From assembly GCA_041592335.1 (NCBI GenBank), contig JBFHQE010000005.1:1-64000 (forward strand): a stretch of 64,000 nt of DNA. Direction: 5' to 3'. The position numbers and the translations under genes are program-made. How positions within the stretch are numbered: the first letter of the stretch is position 1; every line of letters begins with the position of its first letter. Origin of the DNA: JBFHQE01 sp041592335 (GTDB lineage: Bacteria; Pseudomonadota; Gammaproteobacteria; Thiohalobacterales; Thiohalobacteraceae). Shown here piece after piece: positions 36,615 through 45,043 of this stretch. Below the pieces are notes generated by a model. That model made no database searches and was not told the origin of the DNA. It saw only the letters and a program-made list of their open reading frames with translations.

Positions 36615-37667
36615 TTGATAATGTTTCGCACCGAGGCATCCAGCGCTATTGGTAATGGCCATGTCATGCGCTGTCTTGCCATCGCGGAACAGTGCATCTC
36701 TCTTGGCTGGAACCCTGTGTTTGTCATGCACGAATGCCCGCAGGCAGTGGCAGCCCGACTCACCAGCGCGGACATCACAGTCTATGAGTTGCCCACGCCT
36801 GACAGTGCGCTCACCCTGCAAACGCTGTTAGATACACTGGCACCGGACGCCATTGTAATCGACGGTTATCAATTCGATGCCGCCTATCGCAAGGCCCTCT
36901 CCCGAAACGGTGTACCCATCATGGCAATCGACGATGGCAATCTTGATTTCAATCTTCATGCCGATATCCTGCTGAACAGTTCACCGCTGGCCAATAAAGC
37001 GCAGTATCGTTCCATTGCGCCCTGTGCCGAGTTGCTCCTTGGACCCGGCTATGCGCCACTGCGCCAGGAATTTCATCAGCTGTCTCAACTTGCCCTGACA
37101 GCCGAAAAGCCTGTCGAACGTATCCTGGTCAGCTTTGGCGGTAGCGATCCCGCCAGACTCACACTGCCCACGACGCAGGCTTTGCGGGCACTTCTACCCG
37201 CCACGGTGCAACTGGACGTCGTAGTTGGCAATGCATTTTCAGACCAGGACAATCTTGCATCCCTGGAGAATTCGCCCAATATAAAGATGCATTATCACTG
37301 CCAGCAGATGGCAGCCCTGATGCAACAATGCCATCTGGCAGTGACCGCCGCTGGCTCAACACTCTGGGAGCTGGCTTTCCTGGGGATTCCTACTATTGCT
37401 CTGGTTGTCGCAGACAATCAGGCCGTGGCGCTACAGCCACCGATGAATGAATGGTTTGTCAGTATCGATGCACGCAATCAGCCGGACAGCGCAATTCAGT
37501 ATGCGTGCACAGAAATGCTGAGTCTTGTTAACACCCCGGAAAAACGTAAGCATCACCAACAACTGTTGCAAAATATTGGCGTTGGCCGCCACTCTGCGCG
37601 AATATGCCAACTAATCGATGACAAGATCCAGGCAACAGGCTTTCGACACATACCGACACCGACATGA
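36615..37667 (+). CDS. pseG: UDP-sugar hydrolase PseG (pseudaminic acid pathway)
   Basis: PseG removes UDP from the 2,4-diacetamido-trideoxy-altrose intermediate. The MurG-like fold shows RTEASSAIGNGHVMRCLAIA at the N-terminus and SFGGSDPARLT near 170. A C-terminal TAAGSTLWELAFLGIPTI segment follows. The annotated TTG start cuts into the first beta strand, which in relatives is preceded by a few residues. An ATT start at 36585, with a good ribosome site, would restore it (360 residues). No PseH acetyltransferase domain is fused. Confidence 0.87.
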   Translation: MIMFRTEASSAIGNGHVMRCLAIAEQCISLGWNPVFVMHECPQAVAARLTSADITVYELPTPDSALTLQTLLDTLAPDAIVIDGYQFDAAYRKALSRNGVPIMAIDDGNLDFNLHADILLNSSPLANKAQYRSIAPCAELLLGPGYAPLRQEFHQLSQLALTAEKPVERILVSFGGSDPARLTLPTTQALRALLPATVQLDVVVGNAFSDQDNLASLENSPNIKMHYHCQQMAALMQQCHLAVTAAGSTLWELAFLGIPTIALVVADNQAVALQPPMNEWFVSIDARNQPDSAIQYACTEMLSLVNTPEKRKHHQQLLQNIGVGRHSARICQLIDDKIQATGFRHIPTPT

Positions 37668-38365
37668 GCAAAGTCGCCATCATCACGGCACGCGGCGGCA
37701 GCAAACGTATCCCGCGCAAAAACATTCGACCATTTCTTGGTCGACCGATTATTGCCTATTCCATCGATGCCGCGCTGAATAGTGGGCTGTTCGACCGGGT
37801 AATTGTTTCGACGGATGATGTCGAAATCGCCGCAGTAGCCAGAAAACATGGCGCCGAGATTCCCTTCATGCGGCCGGCCGAACTGGCCGATGATCATACC
37901 GGCACCATGCCGGTGGTACGCCATGCCCTGCAAACCTTGCAGGATCAGGGTGAAACAATTCATTACGCCTGTTGCCTGTATCCCACGGCGCCTTTTATCA
38001 CACCTGCACTGTTACAGCAGGCACTGTCGTTGATGCTGGAACGTGACAGTGATTATGCCTTTTCGGTCGGACGTTTCAGTTACCCCATCCAGCGCGCCCT
38101 GCGCCAGACCGCCGAGGGTGGTGTTGAACCCATCACGCCGGAACATATTCCGAAACGCTCCCAGGATCTGGAACCCGCCTATCACGATGCGGGCCAGTTT
38201 TACTGGGGAAAAGCAGACGCCTTTCTCAAGGGGCGACCCTTGTTTTCCAATGCGAGCGTTCCGGTCGTGCTGCCTGACCACCGGGTACAGGACATCGATA
38301 CCGAGGCTGACTGGAAGCGCGCGGAATACCTGTACAGGGCTTTGCTGGAAGACGAGGACAGCTAG
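37664..38365 (+). CDS. pseF: Pseudaminic acid cytidylyltransferase PseF
   Basis: This 233-residue enzyme forms CMP-pseudaminic acid. The N-terminal ITARGGSKRIPRKNI is the PseF form of the CTP-binding loop, and RSQDLEPAYHDAGQFYWG is characteristic of the group. It overlaps pseG by 4 bases. Its stop shares CTAG with the stop of the convergent HAD gene. Confidence 0.93.
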   Translation: MSKVAIITARGGSKRIPRKNIRPFLGRPIIAYSIDAALNSGLFDRVIVSTDDVEIAAVARKHGAEIPFMRPAELADDHTGTMPVVRHALQTLQDQGETIHYACCLYPTAPFITPALLQQALSLMLERDSDYAFSVGRFSYPIQRALRQTAEGGVEPITPEHIPKRSQDLEPAYHDAGQFYWGKADAFLKGRPLFSNASVPVVLPDHRVQDIDTEADWKRAEYLYRALLEDEDS

Positions 38366-39042
38366 CCCGTTTGTTGCGCATAGCCCTCAAGGACTTCAGG
38401 CAGTGTTTGCAAATCCGCTAACTCGGCAATCTGCTTATAGGGATGCGAGTCGACCTGCGCATAACGTCCACGACGAATGCGCACCGCCGCGCAGCCAAGC
38501 ACCTGTGCCGCCGCCAGGTCATGATCCGGCCTGTCCCCCACTACCACTGCCTCGGAAGCGGTTACCCCCAGCGCATTCAGGGCCAGCTGAAAACCCGTCA
38601 CATCCGGCTTCGGCGCCTGATGCTCCCAGCAGTAAACAATATGACCAACACGCTGCGCCATGCCTAAAGCCAGCACCTTGCGCCGCTGCATTATCGGCAG
38701 GCCATCGGTCACCAGCGCCAGCCGGTACTTTGCTGCCAGCGCAGACAGTGAATCTTCTACATCGGGGAAAGGCCTGATATCCGGCAGGTGCTCACGGTAT
38801 GCCTGCACCAGTGCTGAAACTGTTTCAGGTGTTGGCGTAATTCCGTAGTTTTCCAGCGTGGCATCGAAAACGCGCCCGCGACCGTTCCGTTGCAGAACGG
38901 ACTGCAGGGTTTGAAAAATGTCTTCCGCCTGTTGCCCGTACTGCTGCGCAATAGCGGCAGCCACGGCACGAAAACCGCTGGCAACATATTCACCTTCGTC
39001 GTAGAGAGTGTCGTCGAGATCAAACAGAATGGCGCGCAACAT
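38362..39042 (-). CDS. HAD-family phosphatase
   Basis: This 226-residue HAD hydrolase has the nucleophile motif LFDLDDTLYDE at residues 6-16 and a C-terminal VVVGDRPDHDLAAA. It is likely a sugar-phosphate or phospho-acid phosphatase. It is paired with the ATP-grasp gene upstream (gap of 3 bases), and together they form a short minus-strand unit inside the plus-strand island. A similar pairing is familiar from surface-polysaccharide loci, but the substrate is unknown. Confidence 0.85.
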   Translation of the reverse strand: MLRAILFDLDDTLYDEGEYVASGFRAVAAAIAQQYGQQAEDIFQTLQSVLQRNGRGRVFDATLENYGITPTPETVSALVQAYREHLPDIRPFPDVEDSLSALAAKYRLALVTDGLPIMQRRKVLALGMAQRVGHIVYCWEHQAPKPDVTGFQLALNALGVTASEAVVVGDRPDHDLAAAQVLGCAAVRIRRGRYAQVDSHPYKQIAELADLQTLPEVLEGYAQQTG

Positions 39043-39045
39043 GGA

Positions 39046-39999
39046 TTAGCGGCTGTCGATAAAACGGTCTTCACCATAACGCTGCAGGAGCAGGCCGTAG
39101 TGAATATCACGGCGGGCACGTGCAGCAGTATCGCCTCGCAGCAGATCAAGCAGGCGTCCCGGTGAATCGAGCCCGGCCTGAATCCCCAGAATGGATGCGC
39201 CGCCAAAGCGTGGATTCACTTCTATCAGGCGAACCCCGTGCACGGGTGAATAAAATGCCTGCACCACGTTATGGCCCACCAGCCCAAGCGATTCGCCAAG
39301 CTGCATCGCCAGTTCCGCCAGCTCATCATGTCGTTCAGTCTGACTGACCTGCGCTTCCCCACCGTACACCTGCAGGCGCCTGCGCGGCACCGCCTGCAAG
39401 GCCTTCTGTCCATCCAAATCCATTAACAGATCAACGGAATACTCCGGAATATCGAGAAACGCCTGCACCAGCAGATCTGGCGTCTCGCTACGCAATGCTG
39501 CCAGCAAGGCAGGCGTATTGACGCGCTGTGCGCCTGCGCCCCCCTGAGCTGTGCGTGGACGCACATAAACAGGATAGGCATCCCAGGGTACTGTTTCGCC
39601 ATAGGTGGTCGGAACCGGAAATCCCTGCGCACGGCAATAAGTCACAAAGCGTTGCTTGTCCTGACAGATGGCAAGTGCATCTGCCGCAGGCAATAGCACA
39701 TGCGTACCTGACGCGCGCAAGGCCTCCGCCACCTGGGAAAGCGGTAACAGTTCGCCATCGGCGGTTGGCACCAGCAGGCCAATCCGATGTACCTCACAGG
39801 CCTTCTGCAGGGCGTCGCCAAAATCGTCCGCATGCCAGGCAGGCAAGTGGATTCGTTCATCGGCTTCCTGCAATGCCGGTGCAATATCCATCAAATCTGC
39901 CGCATAGATCCTTGCCCCACGGCTACGCGCCGCCGCATTGAACGCACGCAGCAGGGAGACCTTGGCACCGCAGGACAGGATCAGAACATGGTTTCGCAT
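39046..39999 (-). CDS. ATP-grasp ligase
   Basis: This 317-residue protein has a pre-ATP-grasp Rossmann domain (about 1-105) and an ATP-grasp domain. The latter includes YVRPRTAQGGAGAQRV as the phosphate-binding loop and RLIEVNPRFGGASI as the metal site. It is closest in style to CarB/PylC-like ligases that join a carboxylate to an amine. In this setting it might attach an amino acid or other acyl group to an amino sugar. That role is inference. It diverges from the gene at 40126 across 126 bases. Confidence 0.82.
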   Translation of the reverse strand: MRNHVLILSCGAKVSLLRAFNAAARSRGARIYAADLMDIAPALQEADERIHLPAWHADDFGDALQKACEVHRIGLLVPTADGELLPLSQVAEALRASGTHVLLPAADALAICQDKQRFVTYCRAQGFPVPTTYGETVPWDAYPVYVRPRTAQGGAGAQRVNTPALLAALRSETPDLLVQAFLDIPEYSVDLLMDLDGQKALQAVPRRRLQVYGGEAQVSQTERHDELAELAMQLGESLGLVGHNVVQAFYSPVHGVRLIEVNPRFGGASILGIQAGLDSPGRLLDLLRGDTAARARRDIHYGLLLQRYGEDRFIDSR

Positions 40000-40125
40000 A
40001 GGCGCAGTATATGAATATATCTTTTTGATCTACAAATGTTAGAATCCGGCAACGGGTGGTCATCTGGTATACCCGGCACCAAAAAATGATTAATACGGGC
40101 AAAAAACCCGCTTCAGGCAATTGCG

Positions 40126-41091
40126 ATGCGAAAATACTCCACACGGCTCTGGGCACTGGTGACCGGCGGCGCAGGCTTTCTCGGTTCACACCTCTGTGAG
40201 CGGCTGCTCGATGAAGGATACAACGTCCTGTGCCTGGATAATCTCTATACCGGCACCAAGGAAAACGTCGCCCACCTGCTCGACAATCCGCATTTCGAAT
40301 TCATGCGCCACGACATTACCTTTCCGCTGTATGTCGAGGTGGACCGCATTTTCAACCTGGCCTGCCCCGCCTCGCCAATTCATTACCAGTTCGACCCGGT
40401 GCAGACCACCAAGACCAGTGTCCATGGTGCCATCAACGTGCTCGGCCTGGCCAAACGCATCCGCGCACGCATCCTGCAGGCCTCGACCAGCGAGGTATAC
40501 GGCGATCCCGAGGTACATCCGCAGCCGGAAAGTTACTGGGGCCGGGTAAACCCGATTGGTGAACGCGCCTGCTACGATGAAGGCAAGCGCTGCGCGGAAA
40601 CCCTGTTCTTCGATTACCGTCGCCAGCATGGACTGGAGGTCAAGGTCGCGCGCATCTTCAACACCTATGGTCCGCGCATGCATCCCAACGATGGCCGGGT
40701 GGTCAGCAACTTTATCATGCAGGCACTGCGCAATGAGCCCATCACCATCTACGGCGATGGCACCCAGACCCGTTCCTTCTGTTACGTTGATGACCTGGTA
40801 GATGGCCTGATGCGATTGATGGACACTCCCGGCGAGGTTACCGGCCCAATGAACCTGGGTAACCCTCATGAGTTCACCGTGCTGCAACTGGCACAGCAGG
40901 TTATCGAACTGACCGGTTCCAGCTCCAGCATCGAAAACAAACCACTGCCATCCGATGATCCCCGCCAGCGGCAACCTGACATTTCACTGGCAAAACAGCT
41001 GATCGACTGGCAACCACAAGTTGCATTGCAGGACGGCTTGCGTCGCACCATAGATTACTTCGAAGACAAGCTGCGCCAGGGCCTGATTTGA
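40126..41091 (+). CDS. UDP-glucuronate decarboxylase-like nucleotide-sugar enzyme
   Basis: This 321-residue extended short-chain dehydrogenase has TGGAGFLGSHL, the UXS-type NLACPASPIHYQ, and the active-site YDEGKR. These features are typical of UDP-xylose synthases, which turn UDP-glucuronate into UDP-xylose or its 4-keto form. AGG lies 8 bases upstream of the ATG. It begins a second plus-strand run and overlaps the next gene as TTGA. No UDP-glucose dehydrogenase is in the window. Confidence 0.85.
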   Translation: MRKYSTRLWALVTGGAGFLGSHLCERLLDEGYNVLCLDNLYTGTKENVAHLLDNPHFEFMRHDITFPLYVEVDRIFNLACPASPIHYQFDPVQTTKTSVHGAINVLGLAKRIRARILQASTSEVYGDPEVHPQPESYWGRVNPIGERACYDEGKRCAETLFFDYRRQHGLEVKVARIFNTYGPRMHPNDGRVVSNFIMQALRNEPITIYGDGTQTRSFCYVDDLVDGLMRLMDTPGEVTGPMNLGNPHEFTVLQLAQQVIELTGSSSSIENKPLPSDDPRQRQPDISLAKQLIDWQPQVALQDGLRRTIDYFEDKLRQGLI

Positions 41092-41756
41092 ACATTGTTG
41101 CCATGATCCCTGCCCGACTGGGCAGCAAACGACTCAAGCAAAAGAACCTGCGTTCACTCCTGAATGTCCCCCTGTTAACGCGCGCAGTGCGCAAATGCAA
41201 AGCCGCAAACTGTTTTGACAGTATCTGGGTGAATGCCGATGACGAGTCATTTGCCAGGATTGCCCGCGAGGAAGGCGTAAACTATCACCCTCGCCCCGCC
41301 GAACTGGCCAACGACACCGCCACCAGCGAGGAATTTGTCGAGGAATTTCTTCACACGCATCCCTGTGACCTGATCATCCAGGTACATTCCATCGCGCCCC
41401 TGATTCAGGCAGACAGGGTACGCGACTTTGTCGATCGGTTCTCACATTCCAGCGCGGATATCTTTGTCAGCGTGTTGGAGGAACCGCTGGAATGCCTTCA
41501 TAATGGAGCGCCGGTTAATTTCAGCCTGGGCAGCAAACAAAATTCCCAGGATCTCGAACCGGTAAAACGTATTACCTGGGGGCTGACCGGCTGGCGTCGC
41601 GAGCGCTACCTGGCCGCTCGCAGTGCGGGCCGCACCGCCACCTGGGATGGTGAAATCGGCACTTATACTTTGAACCGCTTCGAAGGACATGTCATCAAGA
41701 CCGAGGAAGACCTGCAACTGGCGGAATGCATGGCGACTATCATCGGCATGGAATAA
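41088..41756 (+). CDS. Acylneuraminate cytidylyltransferase-like protein (third CMP-sugar synthetase)
   Basis: This 222-residue protein has MIPARLGSKRLKQKNLRSL at the N-terminus, the CTP-binding loop of the CMP-sialate and CMP-Kdo synthetase family. It also has IQVHSIAPLIQADR in place of the usual QPTSP motif. It starts at TTG and overlaps the preceding stop. It differs clearly from LegF and PseF, so it should activate a different sugar. The substrate is unknown. Confidence 0.82.
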   Translation: MNIVAMIPARLGSKRLKQKNLRSLLNVPLLTRAVRKCKAANCFDSIWVNADDESFARIAREEGVNYHPRPAELANDTATSEEFVEEFLHTHPCDLIIQVHSIAPLIQADRVRDFVDRFSHSSADIFVSVLEEPLECLHNGAPVNFSLGSKQNSQDLEPVKRITWGLTGWRRERYLAARSAGRTATWDGEIGTYTLNRFEGHVIKTEEDLQLAECMATIIGME

Positions 41757-41782
41757 TCGCGGTATCGCGACAGGATTCAATC

Positions 41783-42373
41783 ATGAGTTTCTATCAGAGT
41801 TATGTACAACAGGTAAACCAGGCGGCCGCTAACGTGGAAGTCTCCACCGATAGTAACTCACTGAATGCCGAACAGGGCATGCGCCGCTGGTGTGACATGA
41901 CCATACAACTGCGCGATAACGGTCATACCATGCATTTTATCGGCAATGGCGCCAGTGCCAGCATGGCCAGCCATATGTCGGCCGACGCCTGTAAGAACGG
42001 TGAATTACGCAGTTCCTGCTTCAACGAGATTTCATTATTGACCGCCATCGCCAACGATGTGTCCTATGAAGAAGCCTTTGCCGTGCCCATTCGGCGCTTC
42101 GGCAAACCGGGCGACATACTGATCGCGATCAGCAGTTCCGGCAACTCGCCCAATATCATCGCCGCCATCAATGCCGCGCGCGATCTGGACATGCATGTCA
42201 TCACCCTGTCCGGCATGTCGCCGGACAACCGGGCCCGCCAGGGAGGGCATCTGAATTTTTATGTACCCGCGCAGGATTACGGCGTGGTGGAATCCAGTCA
42301 CCAGGTGATCCTGCACAGCTGGCTGGACCAGTACCTCACTGAAAGCAAGGCAACCCGGAGTCGTTGGAAATGA
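41783..42373 (+). CDS. SIS-domain phosphosugar isomerase (GmhA-like)
   Basis: From the ATG at 41783 (AGGA 7 bases upstream, 196 residues) the protein matches single-domain SIS isomerases, with FIGNGASASMASHMSADA and AISSSGNSPNIIAA. Relatives isomerise sedoheptulose-7-phosphate or similar ketose phosphates. The frame is open up to 41726, but that overlaps the previous gene. It lies between a cytidylyltransferase and a dehydrogenase, which suggests a phosphosugar entering a CMP-sugar route. Confidence 0.83.
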   Translation: MSFYQSYVQQVNQAAANVEVSTDSNSLNAEQGMRRWCDMTIQLRDNGHTMHFIGNGASASMASHMSADACKNGELRSSCFNEISLLTAIANDVSYEEAFAVPIRRFGKPGDILIAISSSGNSPNIIAAINAARDLDMHVITLSGMSPDNRARQGGHLNFYVPAQDYGVVESSHQVILHSWLDQYLTESKATRSRWK

Positions 42374-43281
42374 AAGTTATTGTAGGCGCCTCGTCATTCG
42401 CCCAGGCCGATGATGCGCCCTTGCGCAAACTCGAAGCGCACGGCATTGAGGTTGTACTGAATCCTTACAAGCGGCGCATGAACGCCGATGAAATCACCGA
42501 ACTGCTGCAGGATGCGGATGGCCTGCTGGCCGGGCTTGAACCACTGGACGAAACCGTACTGAAAAATACACCGCGCCTGAAGGCACTGGCGCGTATCGGT
42601 ATCGGCATGGACAACGTGGACATTGCCTTTGCCGAGTCACAGGGCATCCGGGTATCCAACACGCCCGAAGGCCCCACCCAGGCCGTGGCCGAAATGTCGC
42701 TCGCTGCCCTGCTGTCCTTGTTGCGCAACCTCATCTCGTTCAATAACGATCTGCACCAGGGGCGCTGGGACAAACAGATCGGCTCCAGCATTCTCGGCCT
42801 CAAGGTGTTACTGATCGGCTATGGCCGCACCGGGAAACGCTTTGGCGACATGTTGCAGGCACTAGGTGCGGAAGTGATGGCCTGTGACCCAAATGTATCA
42901 GACGAGACGAATTCATCACTAAGGCTGGTCAGTCTGGAACAGGGTCTTGCCGAGGCAGAGGTGATCAGCCTTCATGCGGGCGGCGTTGACACTATTCTCG
43001 ATGCCGATGCATTCAGCAAGATGCAACCTGGCGTGATCATCCTCAATAGTGCGCGCGCCGGATTGATAGATGAAGCCGCCTTCACCGATGCGCTGGATAA
43101 AGGCATCGTCTCGCAGGCATGGCTGGATGTGTTCTGGGAAGAACCTTACCAGGGTGCGTTAACGAAATATCCCCAGGTGCTTATGACCCCGCATGTCTGC
43201 ACCTACACTCGCCAGTGCCGCCTCGGTATGGAAATGCAGGCCGTGGATAACCTGCTGCGCGATCTCGGGCTGGGTTCATGA
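42370..43281 (+). CDS. D-2-hydroxyacid dehydrogenase (phosphoglycerate dehydrogenase-like)
   Basis: This 303-residue enzyme has the NAD loop GYGRTG near 155, the catalytic Arg in NSARAGLID, and the catalytic His in TPHVCTYT. The ATG at 42370 forms an ATGA overlap with the SIS gene and has GGAG 9 bases upstream. It is preferred over the TTG at 42364. Family members act on 3-phosphoglycerate, 4-phosphoerythronate or other 2-hydroxyacids. In this cassette it may act on a sugar acid. Confidence 0.86.
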   Translation: MKVIVGASSFAQADDAPLRKLEAHGIEVVLNPYKRRMNADEITELLQDADGLLAGLEPLDETVLKNTPRLKALARIGIGMDNVDIAFAESQGIRVSNTPEGPTQAVAEMSLAALLSLLRNLISFNNDLHQGRWDKQIGSSILGLKVLLIGYGRTGKRFGDMLQALGAEVMACDPNVSDETNSSLRLVSLEQGLAEAEVISLHAGGVDTILDADAFSKMQPGVIILNSARAGLIDEAAFTDALDKGIVSQAWLDVFWEEPYQGALTKYPQVLMTPHVCTYTRQCRLGMEMQAVDNLLRDLGLGS

Positions 43282-44033
43282 GCGACTATCAACCCGAGCT
43301 GCAACTGGCCGAACAGGCCGCCCGTGCGGCAGGTGAGTTGTTACGGGAGATGGTGCCAGGCAAACGCAAGGTCGACAGTGCGCATGGCCGCGACATCAAG
43401 CTCGCCGCCGACAGGGAATCCGAAAGCATTATTCTCGATCATCTGCGCAACAACAGCCGCTTCCCCATCCTGTCCGAAGAACGCGGATTGAGTAATACCA
43501 TTGCAGCCGGTCAGCCATACTGGATTGTCGATCCGATCGACGGCACTATGAATTACCTGCGCGATATCAAGTTATGCTGCATTTCGATCGCACTGTGGCA
43601 GGACGATAAACCCTTACTCGGCGTTATTTATGATTTTGTGGGCGAAGAAATGTTCAGCGCACTCGTGGGTACAGGCGCCTGGTGCAACGGTCAGGCCATG
43701 CGAGTCAGTGCCAATCGAGATACCAGCCAATCCATTCTCTCAACTGGCTTCCCGGTGTGGCGCGATTTCAGCGCTGACGCACTCAATACCTTTGTCGCCC
43801 AGGTGCAGTCATTCAAGAAAGTTCGCATGCTCGGCACGGCCGCGCTGTCACTGGCCTATGTCGCCAGCGGCAAGGTCGATGCCTACCAGGAAGATGGCAT
43901 CCAGTTATGGGACGTGGCCGCAGGACTGGCGTTAGTCAAAGCCGCCGGTGGCTGGTACGATTGCCAGGCCGCTTCCGATCAAGGTTATCTGAAAAACGTT
44001 CGGGCCGGTGCACATCCCGACCTGTTCACATAA
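43278..44033 (+). CDS. Inositol monophosphatase-family phosphatase
   Basis: This 251-residue enzyme keeps the metal-binding motifs of the family: EERG near 73, DPIDGTMNYL near 85-95 and WDVAAG near 213. It could dephosphorylate a sugar phosphate or bisphosphate made by the preceding isomerase and dehydrogenase. It overlaps the dehydrogenase stop by 4 bases. Confidence 0.88.
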   Translation: MSDYQPELQLAEQAARAAGELLREMVPGKRKVDSAHGRDIKLAADRESESIILDHLRNNSRFPILSEERGLSNTIAAGQPYWIVDPIDGTMNYLRDIKLCCISIALWQDDKPLLGVIYDFVGEEMFSALVGTGAWCNGQAMRVSANRDTSQSILSTGFPVWRDFSADALNTFVAQVQSFKKVRMLGTAALSLAYVASGKVDAYQEDGIQLWDVAAGLALVKAAGGWYDCQAASDQGYLKNVRAGAHPDLFT

Positions 44034-44068
44034 AGGCACTCTTTTCGGGCAGATAGCGCAGGTATTCC

Positions 44069-45043
44069 ATGATTCGTTACCAGGACACAGACCCCGCGGT
44101 CACCGAGGATAAACTTCATCCGCCGACCCAGTTCAAAACAGAACTGGAACATGCGCGCACGCTGGCGAACGCACTTCCTTCCGTTAACAGCATCGAGCCA
44201 TGCCCTGTTTCGGGCGAGGCCAGGACAGAAGTGTTCTTCGAAAAGTGGGGACAGGCCTATGCCTTCTGCCCCAGAACCTGGAACCTGTCGCTGGCAAACA
44301 TGCCAGCCTCTGCCGCGTTGCACGATTATTTTTATACCTCCTCGCTGGCACAGTTACGCGCCAGCGATGATTACCAGGCACACCTGAAAAACCAGCGCCT
44401 GCCGCTCTGGCAACACCTGCTGGAATGGGTGCAGGGTCGTGTGCAACGCTATCTGCATAAAAATACCGCTGACAGTCTGATTGACTGGGGCCCCAAAGCA
44501 CAGGGCTGGTCTGAACTGTTACGGACCGCAGAATGGATTCAACAGTACAACTGCGTGGATCCGTTGCCGCCGCTTACTGAAAGTGACAAAGGTGACCTGG
44601 CTGAAGTCATCATCCTGTTCGATGTGATACAACGCAGCAGCACGCCAGCGACATTATTGAAAAAAATCCATGACCGCATGCAACCCGGTGGACTGTTGCT
44701 GGCCAGTTGCCGTTCCGGTTCCGGGTTTGACGTACTCACGCTTGCCGGCGCATCCGAATCCATCTATCCGCTGGATCATATTTGCCTGCCATCACCCAGC
44801 GGCATGAGTGAACTTATCGCTGACAGCGGCCTGGAATTGCTGGAACTCACCACCCCCGGCATGCTCGACGTACAGTTGCTGCAGGCAGCCAGACAGGAAT
44901 TACCGCGCCAGAGTTATTTCCAGCGCTACCTGATGGAACAGGCATCGGAACCCACCCTGGAGCGCCTGCAATCATTCCTGCAACAGAACAATCTCAGTTC
45001 CCATATGCGGCTGGTCGCACGTAAACCGCTGGAGAACGCATGA
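44069..45043 (+). CDS. Methyltransferase-like protein with degenerate SAM motif
   Basis: This 324-residue protein has two cysteines near the N-terminus (CPVSG and FCP), then a class I methyltransferase-like region. The usual glycine-rich SAM loop is replaced by IDWGPKAQGW, while VIILFDVIQRSSTPATLL and MQPGGLLLASC look like the later motifs of zinc-finger sugar methyltransferases. It may be a working C- or O-methyltransferase, or may have lost SAM binding. The gap to the preceding gene is 35 bases. Confidence 0.65.
   Translation: MIRYQDTDPAVTEDKLHPPTQFKTELEHARTLANALPSVNSIEPCPVSGEARTEVFFEKWGQAYAFCPRTWNLSLANMPASAALHDYFYTSSLAQLRASDDYQAHLKNQRLPLWQHLLEWVQGRVQRYLHKNTADSLIDWGPKAQGWSELLRTAEWIQQYNCVDPLPPLTESDKGDLAEVIILFDVIQRSSTPATLLKKIHDRMQPGGLLLASCRSGSGFDVLTLAGASESIYPLDHICLPSPSGMSELIADSGLELLELTTPGMLDVQLLQAARQELPRQSYFQRYLMEQASEPTLERLQSFLQQNNLSSHMRLVARKPLENA

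Noticed and set aside
40100..40118. Hairpin ACGGGC-AAAAAA-CCCG as a terminator
   Set aside because: The stem is only four to five pairs, and the A run is in the loop, not after the stem.
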